This document shows positions 19,665 to 28,728 of a stretch of DNA of 64,000 nucleotides, one piece after another (position 1 is the stretch's first letter; every line of letters begins with the position of its first letter). The position numbers were made by a program, and so were the translations under genes. The notes under the pieces are model-generated. The model was not told the DNA's origin and did not search any database. It saw only the letters and a list, made by a program, of their open reading frames with translations. Source of the DNA: Phytopseudomonas flavescens (GTDB taxonomy: Bacteria > Pseudomonadota > Gammaproteobacteria > Pseudomonadales > Pseudomonadaceae); the NCBI RefSeq assembly GCF_900100535.1, contig NZ_FNDG01000006.1:1-64000 (forward strand), written 5' to 3'.

Positions 19665-21662
19665 ATGCCCAGCCGTCGTGAGCGTGCCAATGCCATTCGT
19701 GCCCTGAGCATGGATGCCGTGCAAAAAGCCAACAGCGGCCACCCCGGTGCCCCCATGGGCATGGCGGATATCGCCGAAGTGCTGTGGCGTGACTACCTGA
19801 AGCACAACCCGGCCAACCCGAAGTTCGCCGACCGTGACCGTTTCGTGCTGTCCAACGGCCACGGCTCGATGTTGATCTATTCGCTGCTGCACCTGACCGG
19901 CTACGACCTGTCCATCGACGACCTGAAGAATTTCCGCCAGCTGCACAGCCGCACCCCGGGACACCCGGAATATGGCTATGCACCCGGCGTCGAGACCACC
20001 ACCGGTCCCCTCGGCCAGGGCATCGCCAACGCCGTAGGCTTCGCCCTGGCGGAGAAGATCATGGCCGCGCAGTTCAACCGCGACGGCCACAGCATCGTCG
20101 ACCACTACACCTACGCCTTCCTGGGCGACGGTTGCATGATGGAGGGCATCAGCCACGAAGTCTGCTCGCTGGCCGGCACCCTGGGCCTCGGCAAGCTGAT
20201 CGCCTTCTACGATGACAACGGCATCTCCATCGATGGCGAAGTCCACGGCTGGTTCACCGACGATACGCCGGCGCGTTTCGAGGCCTACGGCTGGCAGGTG
20301 ATCCGCAATGTCGACGGCCACGATCCCGAAGAGATCAAGATGGCCATCGACACCGCGCGCAAGAGCGAGCAGCCGACCCTGATCTGCTGCAAGACCATTA
20401 TCGGTTTCGGTTCGCCGAACAAGCAGGGCAAGGAAGAGTCCCATGGCGCCGCCCTGGGCCATGACGAAATCGCCCTGACCCGCGCAGCCCTGAACTGGAG
20501 CCACGCCCCCTTCGAAATCCCCGCCGACATCTATGCCGAGTGGAATGCCAAGGAAGCCGGTCTGGCTGCCGAAGCCGAGTGGGACCAGCGTTTCGCTGCC
20601 TATTCCGCGGCCTATCCGGAGCTGGCCAACGAGTTCATCCGCCGCATGGCCGGCGAGCTGCCTGCCGATTTTTCCACCCAGGCCAGCGCGTTCATTCGTG
20701 CCGTCGCCGAGAAGGGCGAAACCATCGCCAGCCGCAAGGCCAGCCAGAACTGCCTGAATGCCTTCGGCCCGCTGCTGCCGGAGCTGCTGGGTGGCTCCGC
20801 CGACCTGGCCGGTTCCAACCTGACCCTGTGGAAGGGCTGCAAGCCGGTGGTCGCCGAGGATGCGTCCGGCAACTACATGTACTACGGCGTACGCGAGTTC
20901 GGTATGAGCGCGATCATGAACGGCGTGGCCCTGCACGGCGGTCTGGTGCCCTACGGCGCGACCTTCCTGATGTTCATGGAGTACGCCCGCAATGCCGTGC
21001 GCATGTCCGCGCTGATGAAGCTGCGCGTGCTCTACGTGTTCACCCACGATTCCATCGGCCTGGGCGAAGACGGCCCGACTCACCAGCCGGTCGAACAACT
21101 GACCAGCCTGCGCACCACGCCGAACCTGGACACCTGGCGCCCGGCGGATACCGTCGAAGCCGCAGTGGCCTGGAAACACTCGGTCGAGCGCAAGGACGGC
21201 CCGAGCGCGCTGATCTTTTCCCGCCAGAACCTGCCGCACAACCTGCGCGACCATGAAACCGAGGCGGCCATCAGCCGTGGTGGTTACGTATTGAAGGATT
21301 GTGCCGGCGAGCCGGAACTGATCCTGATCGCCACCGGTTCGGAAGTCGGTCTGGCCATTCAGGCTGCCGACAAACTGACCGAGCAGGGCCGCAAGGTACG
21401 CGTGGTATCGATGCCGTCGACCAACGTGTTCGACCAGCAGGACGCCGGCTACAAGCAGTCCGTGCTGCCGCTGCAGGTCACCGCGCGGATCGCCATCGAA
21501 GCTGCCCATGCCGACTTCTGGTACAAGTACGTTGGCCTCGAAGGCCGCGTCATCGGCATGGAAACCTACGGTGAGTCGGCTCCGGCCGGCGAGCTGTTCG
21601 AGCATTTCGGTTTCACCGTCGAGAACATCGTCGGCACCGCCGAAGAGCTGTTCGACGCCTAA
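19665..21662 (+). CDS. tktA: Transketolase
   Basis: This 665-residue thiamine-diphosphate enzyme moves two-carbon units between sugar phosphates in the pentose phosphate pathway. It has the substrate-binding [26 protein letters not shown] region near the N-terminus, the ThDP motif [12 protein letters not shown] (about residue 155), and the pyrimidine domain with [12 protein letters not shown]. The ATG at 19665 follows AGGAG and gives the standard N-terminus. It is first in a row of central-carbon genes: tkt, epd, pgk, then fba. Confidence 0.97.
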   Translation: MPSRRERANAIRALSMDAVQKANSGHPGAPMGMADIAEVLWRDYLKHNPANPKFADRDRFVLSNGHGSMLIYSLLHLTGYDLSIDDLKNFRQLHSRTPGHPEYGYAPGVETTTGPLGQGIANAVGFALAEKIMAAQFNRDGHSIVDHYTYAFLGDGCMMEGISHEVCSLAGTLGLGKLIAFYDDNGISIDGEVHGWFTDDTPARFEAYGWQVIRNVDGHDPEEIKMAIDTARKSEQPTLICCKTIIGFGSPNKQGKEESHGAALGHDEIALTRAALNWSHAPFEIPADIYAEWNAKEAGLAAEAEWDQRFAAYSAAYPELANEFIRRMAGELPADFSTQASAFIRAVAEKGETIASRKASQNCLNAFGPLLPELLGGSADLAGSNLTLWKGCKPVVAEDASGNYMYYGVREFGMSAIMNGVALHGGLVPYGATFLMFMEYARNAVRMSALMKLRVLYVFTHDSIGLGEDGPTHQPVEQLTSLRTTPNLDTWRPADTVEAAVAWKHSVERKDGPSALIFSRQNLPHNLRDHETEAAISRGGYVLKDCAGEPELILIATGSEVGLAIQAADKLTEQGRKVRVVSMPSTNVFDQQDAGYKQSVLPLQVTARIAIEAAHADFWYKYVGLEGRVIGMETYGESAPAGELFEHFGFTVENIVGTAEELFDA

Positions 21663-21674
21663 GTGAGAACGACG

Positions 21675-21764
21675 CCGTAGGGTGGATCGGGGCGCGTAGC
21701 CGACGCTCTTTTCATCCACCGTTACAGCGCCCGGTGGATCGATAAAACGCGATCCACCCTACGG
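21675..21764. repeat. Inverted-repeat intergenic element (GTAGGGTGGATCG type)
   Basis: Perfect 15-bp inverted repeats CCGTAGGGTGGATCG (21675-21689) and CGATCCACCCTACGG (21750-21764) enclose a smaller GATCCACC-like pair (CATCCACC at 21713, GGTGGATC at 21733). Similar GGTGGAT/ATCCACC elements are, as I recall, scattered in some Pseudomonas genomes. It lies between tkt and epd. Confidence 0.75.
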
Positions 21765-21782
21765 GTTCATCCGAGATCTCCG

Positions 21783-22847
21783 ATGTCCTATCGTCCCTAT
21801 CGCGTCGCTCTGAACGGCTACGGCCGCATCGGTCGTTGCGTGCTGCGTGCCCTGCACGAGCGCGCTGGCGCTGCGCGCCTGGAAATCGTCGCGCTCAACG
21901 ACCTGGCCGATCAGGCCAGCATCGAGTACCTGACCCGCTTCGATTCCACCCACGGGCGCTTTCCCGGTGAGGTGAAGGTGGTCGGCGATTGCCTGCACAT
22001 CAACGGCGAACGGGTGCGCGTGCTGCGCGAGCGCAAGCCGGAAGGTGTCGACTGGGCTGCGCTGGACATCGATCTGCTGCTCGAATGCTCGGGGCAGTAC
22101 ACCACCCGCGAGCAAGCCGAACGTTTTCTACGAGCGGGTGTGCCGCGGGTGCTGTTGTCCCAGCCAATGGCCAGCGAGAGCGATGTCGATGCCACCGTGG
22201 TGTACGGCGTCAATCAGCATTGCCTCGGCGGTGCCGAGCGCCTGGTGTCGAACGCCTCGTGCACGACCAACTGCGGCGTGCCGCTGCTCAAGCTGCTCAA
22301 CGAGGCGATCGGGCTGGAGTACATCTCGATCACCACCATCCACTCGGCGATGAACGACCAGCCGGTGATCGACGCCTATCATGACGAGGATCTGCGCCGT
22401 ACGCGCTCGGCCTTCCAGTCTGTGATTCCGGTCTCCACGGGCCTGGCACGAGGCATCGAACGGCTGCTTCCGGAACTTGCCGGGCGAATTCAGGCCAAAG
22501 CCATTCGGGTGCCGACGGTCAACGTGTCCTGCCTGGATATCACCTTGCAGACCGCCCGTGACACCAGCAGCGAAGAGATCAACCGGATCTTGCGCATGGC
22601 CTCCGAACAGGGACCGTTGCAAGGTCTGCTGGCGTACACCGAGTTGCCGCACGCCAGCTGCGACTTCAATCATGATCCCCATTCGGCGATCGTCGACGGC
22701 AGTCAGACGCGGGTGTCCGGGCCACGCCTGGTCAACCTGCTGGCCTGGTTCGACAACGAATGGGGATTCGCCAACCGTATGCTCGACATGGCCGTGCATT
22801 TTCTCGATGCCGCCGCTTCCCTTTCACCAGCCCCTGTTAAGGACTGA
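21783..22847 (+). CDS. epd: Erythrose-4-phosphate dehydrogenase
   Basis: This 354-residue GAPDH-like enzyme oxidises erythrose 4-phosphate to 4-phosphoerythronate on the way to pyridoxal phosphate. The NAD-binding start is [19 protein letters not shown]. The catalytic cysteine lies in [12 protein letters not shown], and the C-terminal [11 protein letters not shown] is standard. The Epd rather than Gap call rests on the [12 protein letters not shown] and CLDITLQT segments and on its position before pgk. It probably shares a transcript with pgk, 4 bp downstream. Confidence 0.93.
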   Translation: MSYRPYRVALNGYGRIGRCVLRALHERAGAARLEIVALNDLADQASIEYLTRFDSTHGRFPGEVKVVGDCLHINGERVRVLRERKPEGVDWAALDIDLLLECSGQYTTREQAERFLRAGVPRVLLSQPMASESDVDATVVYGVNQHCLGGAERLVSNASCTTNCGVPLLKLLNEAIGLEYISITTIHSAMNDQPVIDAYHDEDLRRTRSAFQSVIPVSTGLARGIERLLPELAGRIQAKAIRVPTVNVSCLDITLQTARDTSSEEINRILRMASEQGPLQGLLAYTELPHASCDFNHDPHSAIVDGSQTRVSGPRLVNLLAWFDNEWGFANRMLDMAVHFLDAAASLSPAPVKD

Positions 22848-22851
22848 CTCA

Positions 22852-24030
22852 ATGACTGCAGCTTCCGTAAACATCGCGAAAATGGCCGACCTCGACCTGC
22901 AAGGCAAGCGCGTGCTGATCCGCGAAGACCTCAATGTGCCGGTCAAGGATGGCGTGGTGAAAAGCGATGCGCGCATCCTTGCCGCGCTGCCGACCCTCAA
23001 GCTGGCGCTGCAGAAGGGCGCCGCGGTGATGGTCTGCTCGCACCTGGGGCGCCCGACCGAAGGCGAGTTCAGCGAAGAGAACAGCCTGGCACCGGTAGCC
23101 GATTACCTGAGCAAGGCCCTGGGCCGCGACGTGCCGCTGATCAAGGACTACCTGGGCGGCGTCGAACTGAAAGCCGGTGATCTGGTGCTGTTCGAGAACG
23201 TACGCTTCAACAAGGGCGAGAAGAAGAACGCCGACGAACTGGCTCAGCAATACGCCGCCCTGTGCGATGTGTTCGTCATGGATGCCTTCGGCACCGCTCA
23301 CCGTGCCGAGGGCTCGACCCATGGCGTGGCCAAATTCGCCAAGGTCGCCGCTGCCGGCCCGTTGCTGGCTGCCGAGCTGGACGCACTGGGCAAGGCCCTG
23401 GGGGCTCCGGCTCAGCCGATGGCGGCGATCGTCGCCGGTTCCAAGGTGTCGACCAAGCTGGACGTGCTGAACAGCCTGAGCGGCATCTGCGACCAACTGA
23501 TCGTCGGTGGTGGCATCGCCAATACCTTCCTCGCCGCTGCCGGTTATCCGGTGGGCAAGTCCCTTTACGAAGCCGATCTGGTCGACACCGCCAAGGCCAT
23601 CGCCGCCAAGGTCAGCGTGCCGCTGCCCGTCGACGTGGTGGTCGCCAAGGAGTTTTCCGAAGCCGCCACCGCGACCGTCAAGCCGGTGGCCGATGTGGCG
23701 GACGACGACATGATCCTCGACATCGGCCCGCAAACTGCCGCGCAGTTCGCCGAGCTGCTCAAGGCCTCGAAGACCATCCTGTGGAACGGCCCGGTCGGCG
23801 TATTCGAATTCGACCAGTTCGGCGAAGGCACCAAGGCCCTGGCTCTGGCCATCGCCGAGAGCCCGGCGTTTTCCATCGCCGGTGGCGGCGACACCCTGGC
23901 GGCCATCGACAAATATGACGTGGCGTCGCGCATTTCCTACATTTCCACTGGCGGTGGCGCCTTCCTGGAGTTCGTCGAAGGCAAGGTATTGCCCGCAGTC
24001 GACGTGCTGCAACAACGCGCAAAGGGGTAA
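22852..24030 (+). CDS. pgk: Phosphoglycerate kinase
   Basis: This 392-residue glycolytic kinase transfers phosphate between 1,3-bisphosphoglycerate and ADP. It has the [16 protein letters not shown]-terminal signature, [12 protein letters not shown], the hinge region with ENVRFNKGE, and the C-terminal GGGDTLAAI and [10 protein letters not shown] loops. I start it at 22852 ([16 protein letters not shown]); the ATG at 22882 would be a shorter alternative. It follows epd at 4 bp. Confidence 0.96.
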   Translation: MTAASVNIAKMADLDLQGKRVLIREDLNVPVKDGVVKSDARILAALPTLKLALQKGAAVMVCSHLGRPTEGEFSEENSLAPVADYLSKALGRDVPLIKDYLGGVELKAGDLVLFENVRFNKGEKKNADELAQQYAALCDVFVMDAFGTAHRAEGSTHGVAKFAKVAAAGPLLAAELDALGKALGAPAQPMAAIVAGSKVSTKLDVLNSLSGICDQLIVGGGIANTFLAAAGYPVGKSLYEADLVDTAKAIAAKVSVPLPVDVVVAKEFSEAATATVKPVADVADDDMILDIGPQTAAQFAELLKASKTILWNGPVGVFEFDQFGEGTKALALAIAESPAFSIAGGGDTLAAIDKYDVASRISYISTGGGAFLEFVEGKVLPAVDVLQQRAKG

Positions 24031-24092
24031 ACCTCTGCCGCTGGCAATGGTCACTAACTGTGTATGGACATCAGCCAGCAAGGAGTGACCCG

Positions 24093-24284
24093 ATGCGTAA
24101 CGTGGCCGTTGTATTGACTTTATGTACCGCCCTGGGCGGTTGTTCCTGGGGTGGGGTGTCGCGCGATGCGTGCGACGTGTTCAGTCCCGCGGAGATCGAT
24201 CTGCCCACCACGCGGGACGAGCCTCGCATCGAGGAGCAGAGCACGGGCGATGCGACACCTTCCAGGGGCGAACAGGACTGTTGA
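24093..24284 (+). CDS. Small lipoprotein of unknown function
   Basis: This 63-residue peptide begins with a lipoprotein signal (lipobox LGGC, Cys at residue 17). The short mature part is acidic and polar and ends in Cys. A strong AAGGAGTG site precedes the ATG. No family was recognised. It lies between pgk and the MliC-like gene and is probably transcribed with one of them. Confidence 0.65.
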   Translation: MRNVAVVLTLCTALGGCSWGGVSRDACDVFSPAEIDLPTTRDEPRIEEQSTGDATPSRGEQDC

Positions 24285-24297
24285 TAGGGAGACGATT

Positions 24298-24627
24298 ATG
24301 AAAACGTTCATGCGTGTTGCGGTGCTGTCGGGCATGGCCCTGCTCGCGGGCTGTGCCGGAAAGGAGTATGCCGACAGCCAGGCGTGGAATCACTGGGTGT
24401 GCGACAGCCAGGCCGAGGTGTTCTGGCGCTATGCCGACAGCGCCCACGAGAAAGTCGACGTGCGTATGGGCGGCAGTGACGTCGTCCACCGTCTGAGCCA
24501 GGAGCCCAGCGGCTCCGGCGTGTTGTACAGCGACGCCACGCTGTCCTTCCACACCAAGGGTGAGGAAGGCCTGGTCTACCGCACTGCCAATGACGATTTA
24601 CTGGGGCGTGGCTGCAAGGCGCCCTGA
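24298..24627 (+). CDS. MliC/PliC-like lysozyme-inhibitor lipoprotein
   Basis: This 109-residue protein has a lipoprotein signal (LLAGC, Cys 19) and a small C-terminal domain (HWVCDSQAEVFWRY to LGRGC). The first and last Cys and the SGSGVLYSDATLSFHTKGEEGLVY strand pattern resemble the membrane-bound C-type lysozyme inhibitor fold. Such proteins protect the wall from host lysozyme in the periplasm. The match is by pattern only and is weaker than in classic MliC. Confidence 0.65.
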   Translation: MKTFMRVAVLSGMALLAGCAGKEYADSQAWNHWVCDSQAEVFWRYADSAHEKVDVRMGGSDVVHRLSQEPSGSGVLYSDATLSFHTKGEEGLVYRTANDDLLGRGCKAP

Positions 24628-24792
24628 AGGCAGTGACACGCTGCACGCCACAGGCTGCGAGTGGGGATCGGATTACTTCCGCTCTTTCACGTAGCTGAAG
24701 CCTGCAGCTTGGCGCTGTAGCAGTACTTGAACAGCACCTGCCACTGCGGCAGGCTTGCACGATTAACGAGCCCTATCGGGAGATAGCAAAAC

Positions 24793-25857
24793 ATGGCACT
24801 TATCAGCATGCGCCAGATGCTCGACCACGCCGCCGAATTCGGCTATGGCGTGCCGGCCTTCAACGTCAACAACCTCGAGCAGATGCGCGCCATCATGGAA
24901 GCTGCCGACAAGACCGATTCGCCGGTCATCGTCCAGGCCTCCGCTGGTGCCCGCAAGTACGCCGGTGCGCCTTTCCTGCGCCACCTGATCCTCGCCGCGA
25001 TCGAAGAGTTCCCGCATATCCCGGTGTGCATGCACCAGGATCACGGCACCAGCCCGGACATCTGCCAGCGCTCCATCCAGCTGGGCTTCAGCTCGGTGAT
25101 GATGGATGGTTCGCTCAAGGAAGACGGCAAGACCCCGTCGGACTACGACTACAACGTCCGCGTGACCCAGCAGACCGTTGCCTTCGCCCATGCCTGTGGT
25201 GTATCGGTAGAAGGTGAGCTCGGCTGCCTGGGCAGCCTGGAAACCGGTCAGGCCGGCGAAGAGGACGGCGTGGGCGCCGAGGGCGTGCTGGATCACAGCC
25301 AGTTGCTGACCGACCCGGAAGAAGCGGCCGACTTCGTCAAGAAGACCCAGGTCGATGCCCTGGCCATTGCCATCGGCACCAGCCATGGTGCCTACAAGTT
25401 CACCAAGCCGCCGACCGGCGACGTGCTGTCGATCGAGCGCATCAAGGAAATCCACAAGCGCATTCCCAATACCCACCTGGTGATGCACGGCTCCAGCTCG
25501 GTGCCACAGGATTGGCTGGCGATCATCAACGAGCACGGTGGCGACATCAAGGAAACTTACGGCGTGCCGGTCGAGGAGATCGTCGAAGGCATCAAGTACG
25601 GCGTGCGCAAGGTCAATATCGATACCGACCTGCGCCTGGCTTCCACCGGTGCCATCCGCCGCTTCATGGCCGAGCACCCGAGCGAGTTCGACCCGCGCAA
25701 GTACTTCGCCCATACCATCACCGCCATGCGTGATATCTGTATCGCTCGTTACGAAGCCTTCGGCACCGCTGGCAACGCCTCGAAGATCAAGCCGATCTCC
25801 CTGGAAGGCATGTTCCAGCGTTACGCCAAGGGTGAGCTGGCCGCCAAGATCAACTGA
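24793..25857 (+). CDS. fba: Class II fructose-1,6-bisphosphate aldolase
   Basis: This 354-residue zinc enzyme splits fructose 1,6-bisphosphate. Zinc ligands lie in [11 protein letters not shown] and in [22 protein letters not shown] and [18 protein letters not shown] are also diagnostic. This is the longer class II type with the insertion around [10 protein letters not shown] terminator follows. It closes the central-carbon cluster. Confidence 0.96.
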   Translation: MALISMRQMLDHAAEFGYGVPAFNVNNLEQMRAIMEAADKTDSPVIVQASAGARKYAGAPFLRHLILAAIEEFPHIPVCMHQDHGTSPDICQRSIQLGFSSVMMDGSLKEDGKTPSDYDYNVRVTQQTVAFAHACGVSVEGELGCLGSLETGQAGEEDGVGAEGVLDHSQLLTDPEEAADFVKKTQVDALAIAIGTSHGAYKFTKPPTGDVLSIERIKEIHKRIPNTHLVMHGSSSVPQDWLAIINEHGGDIKETYGVPVEEIVEGIKYGVRKVNIDTDLRLASTGAIRRFMAEHPSEFDPRKYFAHTITAMRDICIARYEAFGTAGNASKIKPISLEGMFQRYAKGELAAKIN

Positions 25858-25882
25858 TCGAGGCGCGTCGCTCAGCGCTCAG

Positions 25883-25917
25883 AAGCCGCTTGTCTGTAAG
25901 GGACAAGCGGCTTTTTC
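25883..25917 (+). terminator. Rho-independent terminator after fba
   Basis: The stem AAGCCGCTTGTC / GACAAGCGGCTT is followed by TTTTC. The rest of the gap up to 26133 shows no other feature. Confidence 0.93.
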
Positions 25918-26133
25918 ATGCACTCACGCAGGCCTGTGGCGTGCGCTCCAGCCCACCATCTCACGCCGGTGGTCGCTCAACGGATCGACTGTTCCTGCAT
26001 CGACATGGCCCCTGCGCCCCGCTGCGTTTCCCGTCTTACGGCGCTGTCACGTAAAACCATGTAAAACACCGGCGCCTCCCTGTCGCCCGCTCTACGCCAT
26101 ACTGCCGCCACGCGTTTCAGGATCTCGGCACCC

Positions 26134-26577
26134 ATGCCCCACACTACCCGTTCCTGGCTGCCGTTCTGCCTGGCCGTTATCGTCGCCACGTTGCTCGGCA
26201 GCATCGTCCAGACCCAATTCAACCTCGCCGCCCTGCAACAACTCGGCGCCAGTATCTCTACCGGTGTACGCCTGCAGGCCACCCTGCATGATCTGCTCGG
26301 CTTCAGCCCTACGTTCGCGGCGCTGGTCATCGCGTCATTCCTCGTTGCGTTGCCCTTGGCCGCCTGGCTGGTACCCAACGCGGGCGTACCCCGCGGGTTG
26401 ATATTTCTGCTCGCCGGCGCCTTGGCGATCTGGGGGGCGTTGAGCGTGGCCAATGCCGTGGCGCCCATGCCGACTTTGATCGGCGCCAGCCGTACCCTGG
26501 CAGGCACCCTGGCGCTGATGGTCTGCGGCAGCCTGGGTAGCCTGGCCTTCGCACGCTTCAGCGGTGCCGGCCGTTGA
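26134..26577 (+). CDS. Four-helix inner-membrane protein of unknown function
   Basis: This 147-residue protein has four hydrophobic segments (about 9-29, 55-80, 85-106 and 118-142) and short loops, with no conserved catalytic motif that I can see. Its stop (TGA) overlaps the ATG of the next gene as TGATG, so it is translationally coupled to the PQQ-type dehydrogenase. It might serve that exported enzyme or form part of an electron route, but this is only inference from position. Confidence 0.75.
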   Translation: MPHTTRSWLPFCLAVIVATLLGSIVQTQFNLAALQQLGASISTGVRLQATLHDLLGFSPTFAALVIASFLVALPLAAWLVPNAGVPRGLIFLLAGALAIWGALSVANAVAPMPTLIGASRTLAGTLALMVCGSLGSLAFARFSGAGR

Positions 26578-27692
26578 TGATCCTTTCTCCAATCAAGGGT
26601 GCGACGTTGAGCGCCGTCCTGCTGATGCTGGGGCTTTGCGCAGGTGCCCTAGCCCATGCCGATTACCGCATCGAAACCGTCACCGGTGGTCTCGAGCATC
26701 CCTGGTCGCTGGCCTTCCTGCCCGATGGCCGCATGCTGGTCACCGAACGGACCGGGCAACTGCGTCTGATCGATGCCCAAGGCAAGCTACAGAACGAACC
26801 CGTCAAAGGGATGCCAACGCCCTTCGTCGCCACCCAGGCGGGGTTGATGGACGTGGTCGTGGATCCCGACTTTGCCGAGGCCCCCTGGGTTTACCTCAGC
26901 TATGCCCATGGCGATATCGACGCCAACAACACGCGGCTGGCACGGGCTCGCCTGATCGACGGCGAGCTGCGCGACTTCCAGGTGCTGTTCACCGCCCAGC
27001 CGGCCAAGGCAGGCGCCTCGCACTACGGAGGGCGGATCGCCTTTCTGCCCGACGAGACGCTGGTACTGACCCTTGGCGACGGCTTCGACTGGCGCGAGCA
27101 GGCGCAGAACCCGGCCAATCACCTCGGCAAGACGGTACGCTTGCACCGTGACGGTAGCATTCCCGAAGACAACCCGCTGCGCGGCCAGTCCGGTGCTGCC
27201 GAAGAGATCTACAGCCTGGGGCACCGTAACGTCCAGGGCATCGTCTATGACCACGGGCGCCAACGTCTGTACAGCCATGAGCATGGCCCCAAGGGCGGTG
27301 ATGAGTTGAATCTGCTACAGGCCGGTGGCAATTACGGGTGGCCCCTGGCCTCTTTCGGCGTCGACTACACCGGCGCCATGGTCACGCCATTCACCGAACT
27401 GCCGGGTTATCTGTCGCCGCAACTGCACTGGACGCCATCGGTGGCCCCCTCCGGGCTGACGCTCTACAGCGGTGATCGTTTCCCGCACTGGAAGGGCGAC
27501 CTGTTCGTGTCCACCCTGGCCGAGCAGAGCGTGCGCCGTGTGCGCCTGCACAATGGGCGTCTGGCTGGTGAGGAGGTACTGTTCCAGGAGCTCGAGGAGC
27601 GCATTCGCGGCGTCTACGACGGCCCAGACGGGGCACTCTACCTGCTGACCGACAGTGCTGAAGGGAGGCTTCTGCGGGTCGTTCCGCTGTAG
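26577..27692 (+). CDS. PQQ-dependent (soluble glucose/aldose type) sugar dehydrogenase family protein
   Basis: This 371-residue secreted protein has a signal peptide (about 1-26) and a six-bladed beta-propeller of the YliI/soluble GDH family. Blade signatures include GLEHPWSLAFLPDGRMLVTER, GHRNVQGIVYD and HEHGPKGGDELNLL. Members oxidise aldoses in the periplasm with PQQ, but substrates differ widely. It starts at 26577 in a TGATG overlap with the membrane-protein gene, so the two form an operon. Confidence 0.9.
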   Translation: MILSPIKGATLSAVLLMLGLCAGALAHADYRIETVTGGLEHPWSLAFLPDGRMLVTERTGQLRLIDAQGKLQNEPVKGMPTPFVATQAGLMDVVVDPDFAEAPWVYLSYAHGDIDANNTRLARARLIDGELRDFQVLFTAQPAKAGASHYGGRIAFLPDETLVLTLGDGFDWREQAQNPANHLGKTVRLHRDGSIPEDNPLRGQSGAAEEIYSLGHRNVQGIVYDHGRQRLYSHEHGPKGGDELNLLQAGGNYGWPLASFGVDYTGAMVTPFTELPGYLSPQLHWTPSVAPSGLTLYSGDRFPHWKGDLFVSTLAEQSVRRVRLHNGRLAGEEVLFQELEERIRGVYDGPDGALYLLTDSAEGRLLRVVPL

Positions 27693-27732
27693 GCTGGGGC
27701 ATAATCCGCCGAAGCATAGCCCGTGAGCCGTC

Positions 27733-28230
27733 ATGACCCCATTGAAGTATCTCCAGGGATATCCCGTCTCGCTGCAGGATCAGGTGCGGCAGATGATTGC
27801 CGGTCAGCGCCTGGACGGTTACCTGCAGCAGCGATACCCGGGCCGCCATGCGGTTCAGAGTGACAAGGCGCTGTACGGCTACGTCATGGCGCTCAAGCAG
27901 GCGCACCTGAAGAACGCGCCGACCATCGACAAGGTGCTGTTCGACAATCGCCTCGATCTGACCCACCGCGCGTTGGGCCTGCACACCACCATCTCGCGGG
28001 TGCAGGGCGGCAAACTCAAGGCCAAGAAGGAAATTCGCGTCGCCTCGCTGTTCCGCGAGGCCGCGCCGCCGTTCCTGCAGATGATCGTGGTACATGAATT
28101 GGCGCACTTGAAGGAAAGCGATCACAACAAAGCGTTCTATCAGCTCTGCGAATACATGCTGCCGGACTATCGGCAGCTGGAGTTCGACCTGCGCCTGTAC
28201 CTGACCTGGCGCGATCTGCAGTCGAACTGA
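27733..28230 (+). CDS. YgjP-like zinc metallopeptidase
   Basis: This 165-residue cytoplasmic protein has the zinc motif HELAHLKESDHNKAFY near residues 120-135 (HExxH plus a third His), the signature of the WLM/YgjP (DUF45) group. The N-terminal half is a helical region without a known motif. The substrate of this family is not established. It lies 40 bp behind the sugar dehydrogenase and converges with the Gre-like gene. Confidence 0.88.
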   Translation: MTPLKYLQGYPVSLQDQVRQMIAGQRLDGYLQQRYPGRHAVQSDKALYGYVMALKQAHLKNAPTIDKVLFDNRLDLTHRALGLHTTISRVQGGKLKAKKEIRVASLFREAAPPFLQMIVVHELAHLKESDHNKAFYQLCEYMLPDYRQLEFDLRLYLTWRDLQSN

Positions 28231-28245
28231 GGCCGCGGGCGTTGG

Positions 28246-28728
28246 TCAGTGCGCCTCGATGATCTCGTGATGGCGTACCTGGCCGGCGATCCTCAGTTCC
28301 ACCTCGTCGCCCGGGTGGCGCCCCAGCAGGCGCTGGCCCAGTGGCGCGTTGGGGCTGAGCACGAGGATCTGCCGCTGCTCCGTGCGTACCTTGATGGCTG
28401 CACCGTCCGGGCCGAGAAACAGCCACTGTTCGTGGCCATCGTCGTCGGCCAGCAGCACCAGAGCGGTAAGTCTGATACCCAGTGCCTGGTCGTAGGGGCG
28501 CAACTGCAACTGCCGCCATGCCAGCAGGCTCTGGCCGATTTCCTCCACCCGGCGTGCCTGCCCGGCAGCCAGGTAGGCAGCCTCCAGGCCCAGGGTGTCG
28601 TACTTGTTTTCGGCGATGTTCTCTTCGTGGGTCGCCGTTTCGTGGGCGATCCGCGCCGCCTGTTCGGCGGCCTGCAGGTCGGCAGTCAACTGCTCGATGA
28701 CCTGCTGGACGATGGGTTGTTTATCCAT
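28246..28728 (-). CDS. GreA/GreB-family transcription factor (Gre-like)
   Basis: This 160-residue protein has an N-terminal coiled coil (about 1-75) and a C-terminal FKBP-like Gre domain (about 85-158; VLSPNAPLGQRLLGRHPGDEVEL is diagnostic). Gre factors enter the RNA polymerase secondary channel and stimulate RNA cleavage using an acidic coil tip (D-x-x-E-N in GreA). Aligned by eye, the tip here reads N37-I-A-E40-N41, so the first acid appears to be Asn, with Glu at 35-36 beside it. Cleavage activity is therefore uncertain. It overlaps the yccS-type gene by one base. Confidence 0.85.
   Translation of the reverse strand: MDKQPIVQQVIEQLTADLQAAEQAARIAHETATHEENIAENKYDTLGLEAAYLAAGQARRVEEIGQSLLAWRQLQLRPYDQALGIRLTALVLLADDDGHEQWLFLGPDGAAIKVRTEQRQILVLSPNAPLGQRLLGRHPGDEVELRIAGQVRHHEIIEAH

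Noticed and set aside
19659..21719. 686-codon minus-strand frame opposite tkt
   Set aside because: Antisense to transketolase, His/Gln/Val-rich product, no ribosome site.
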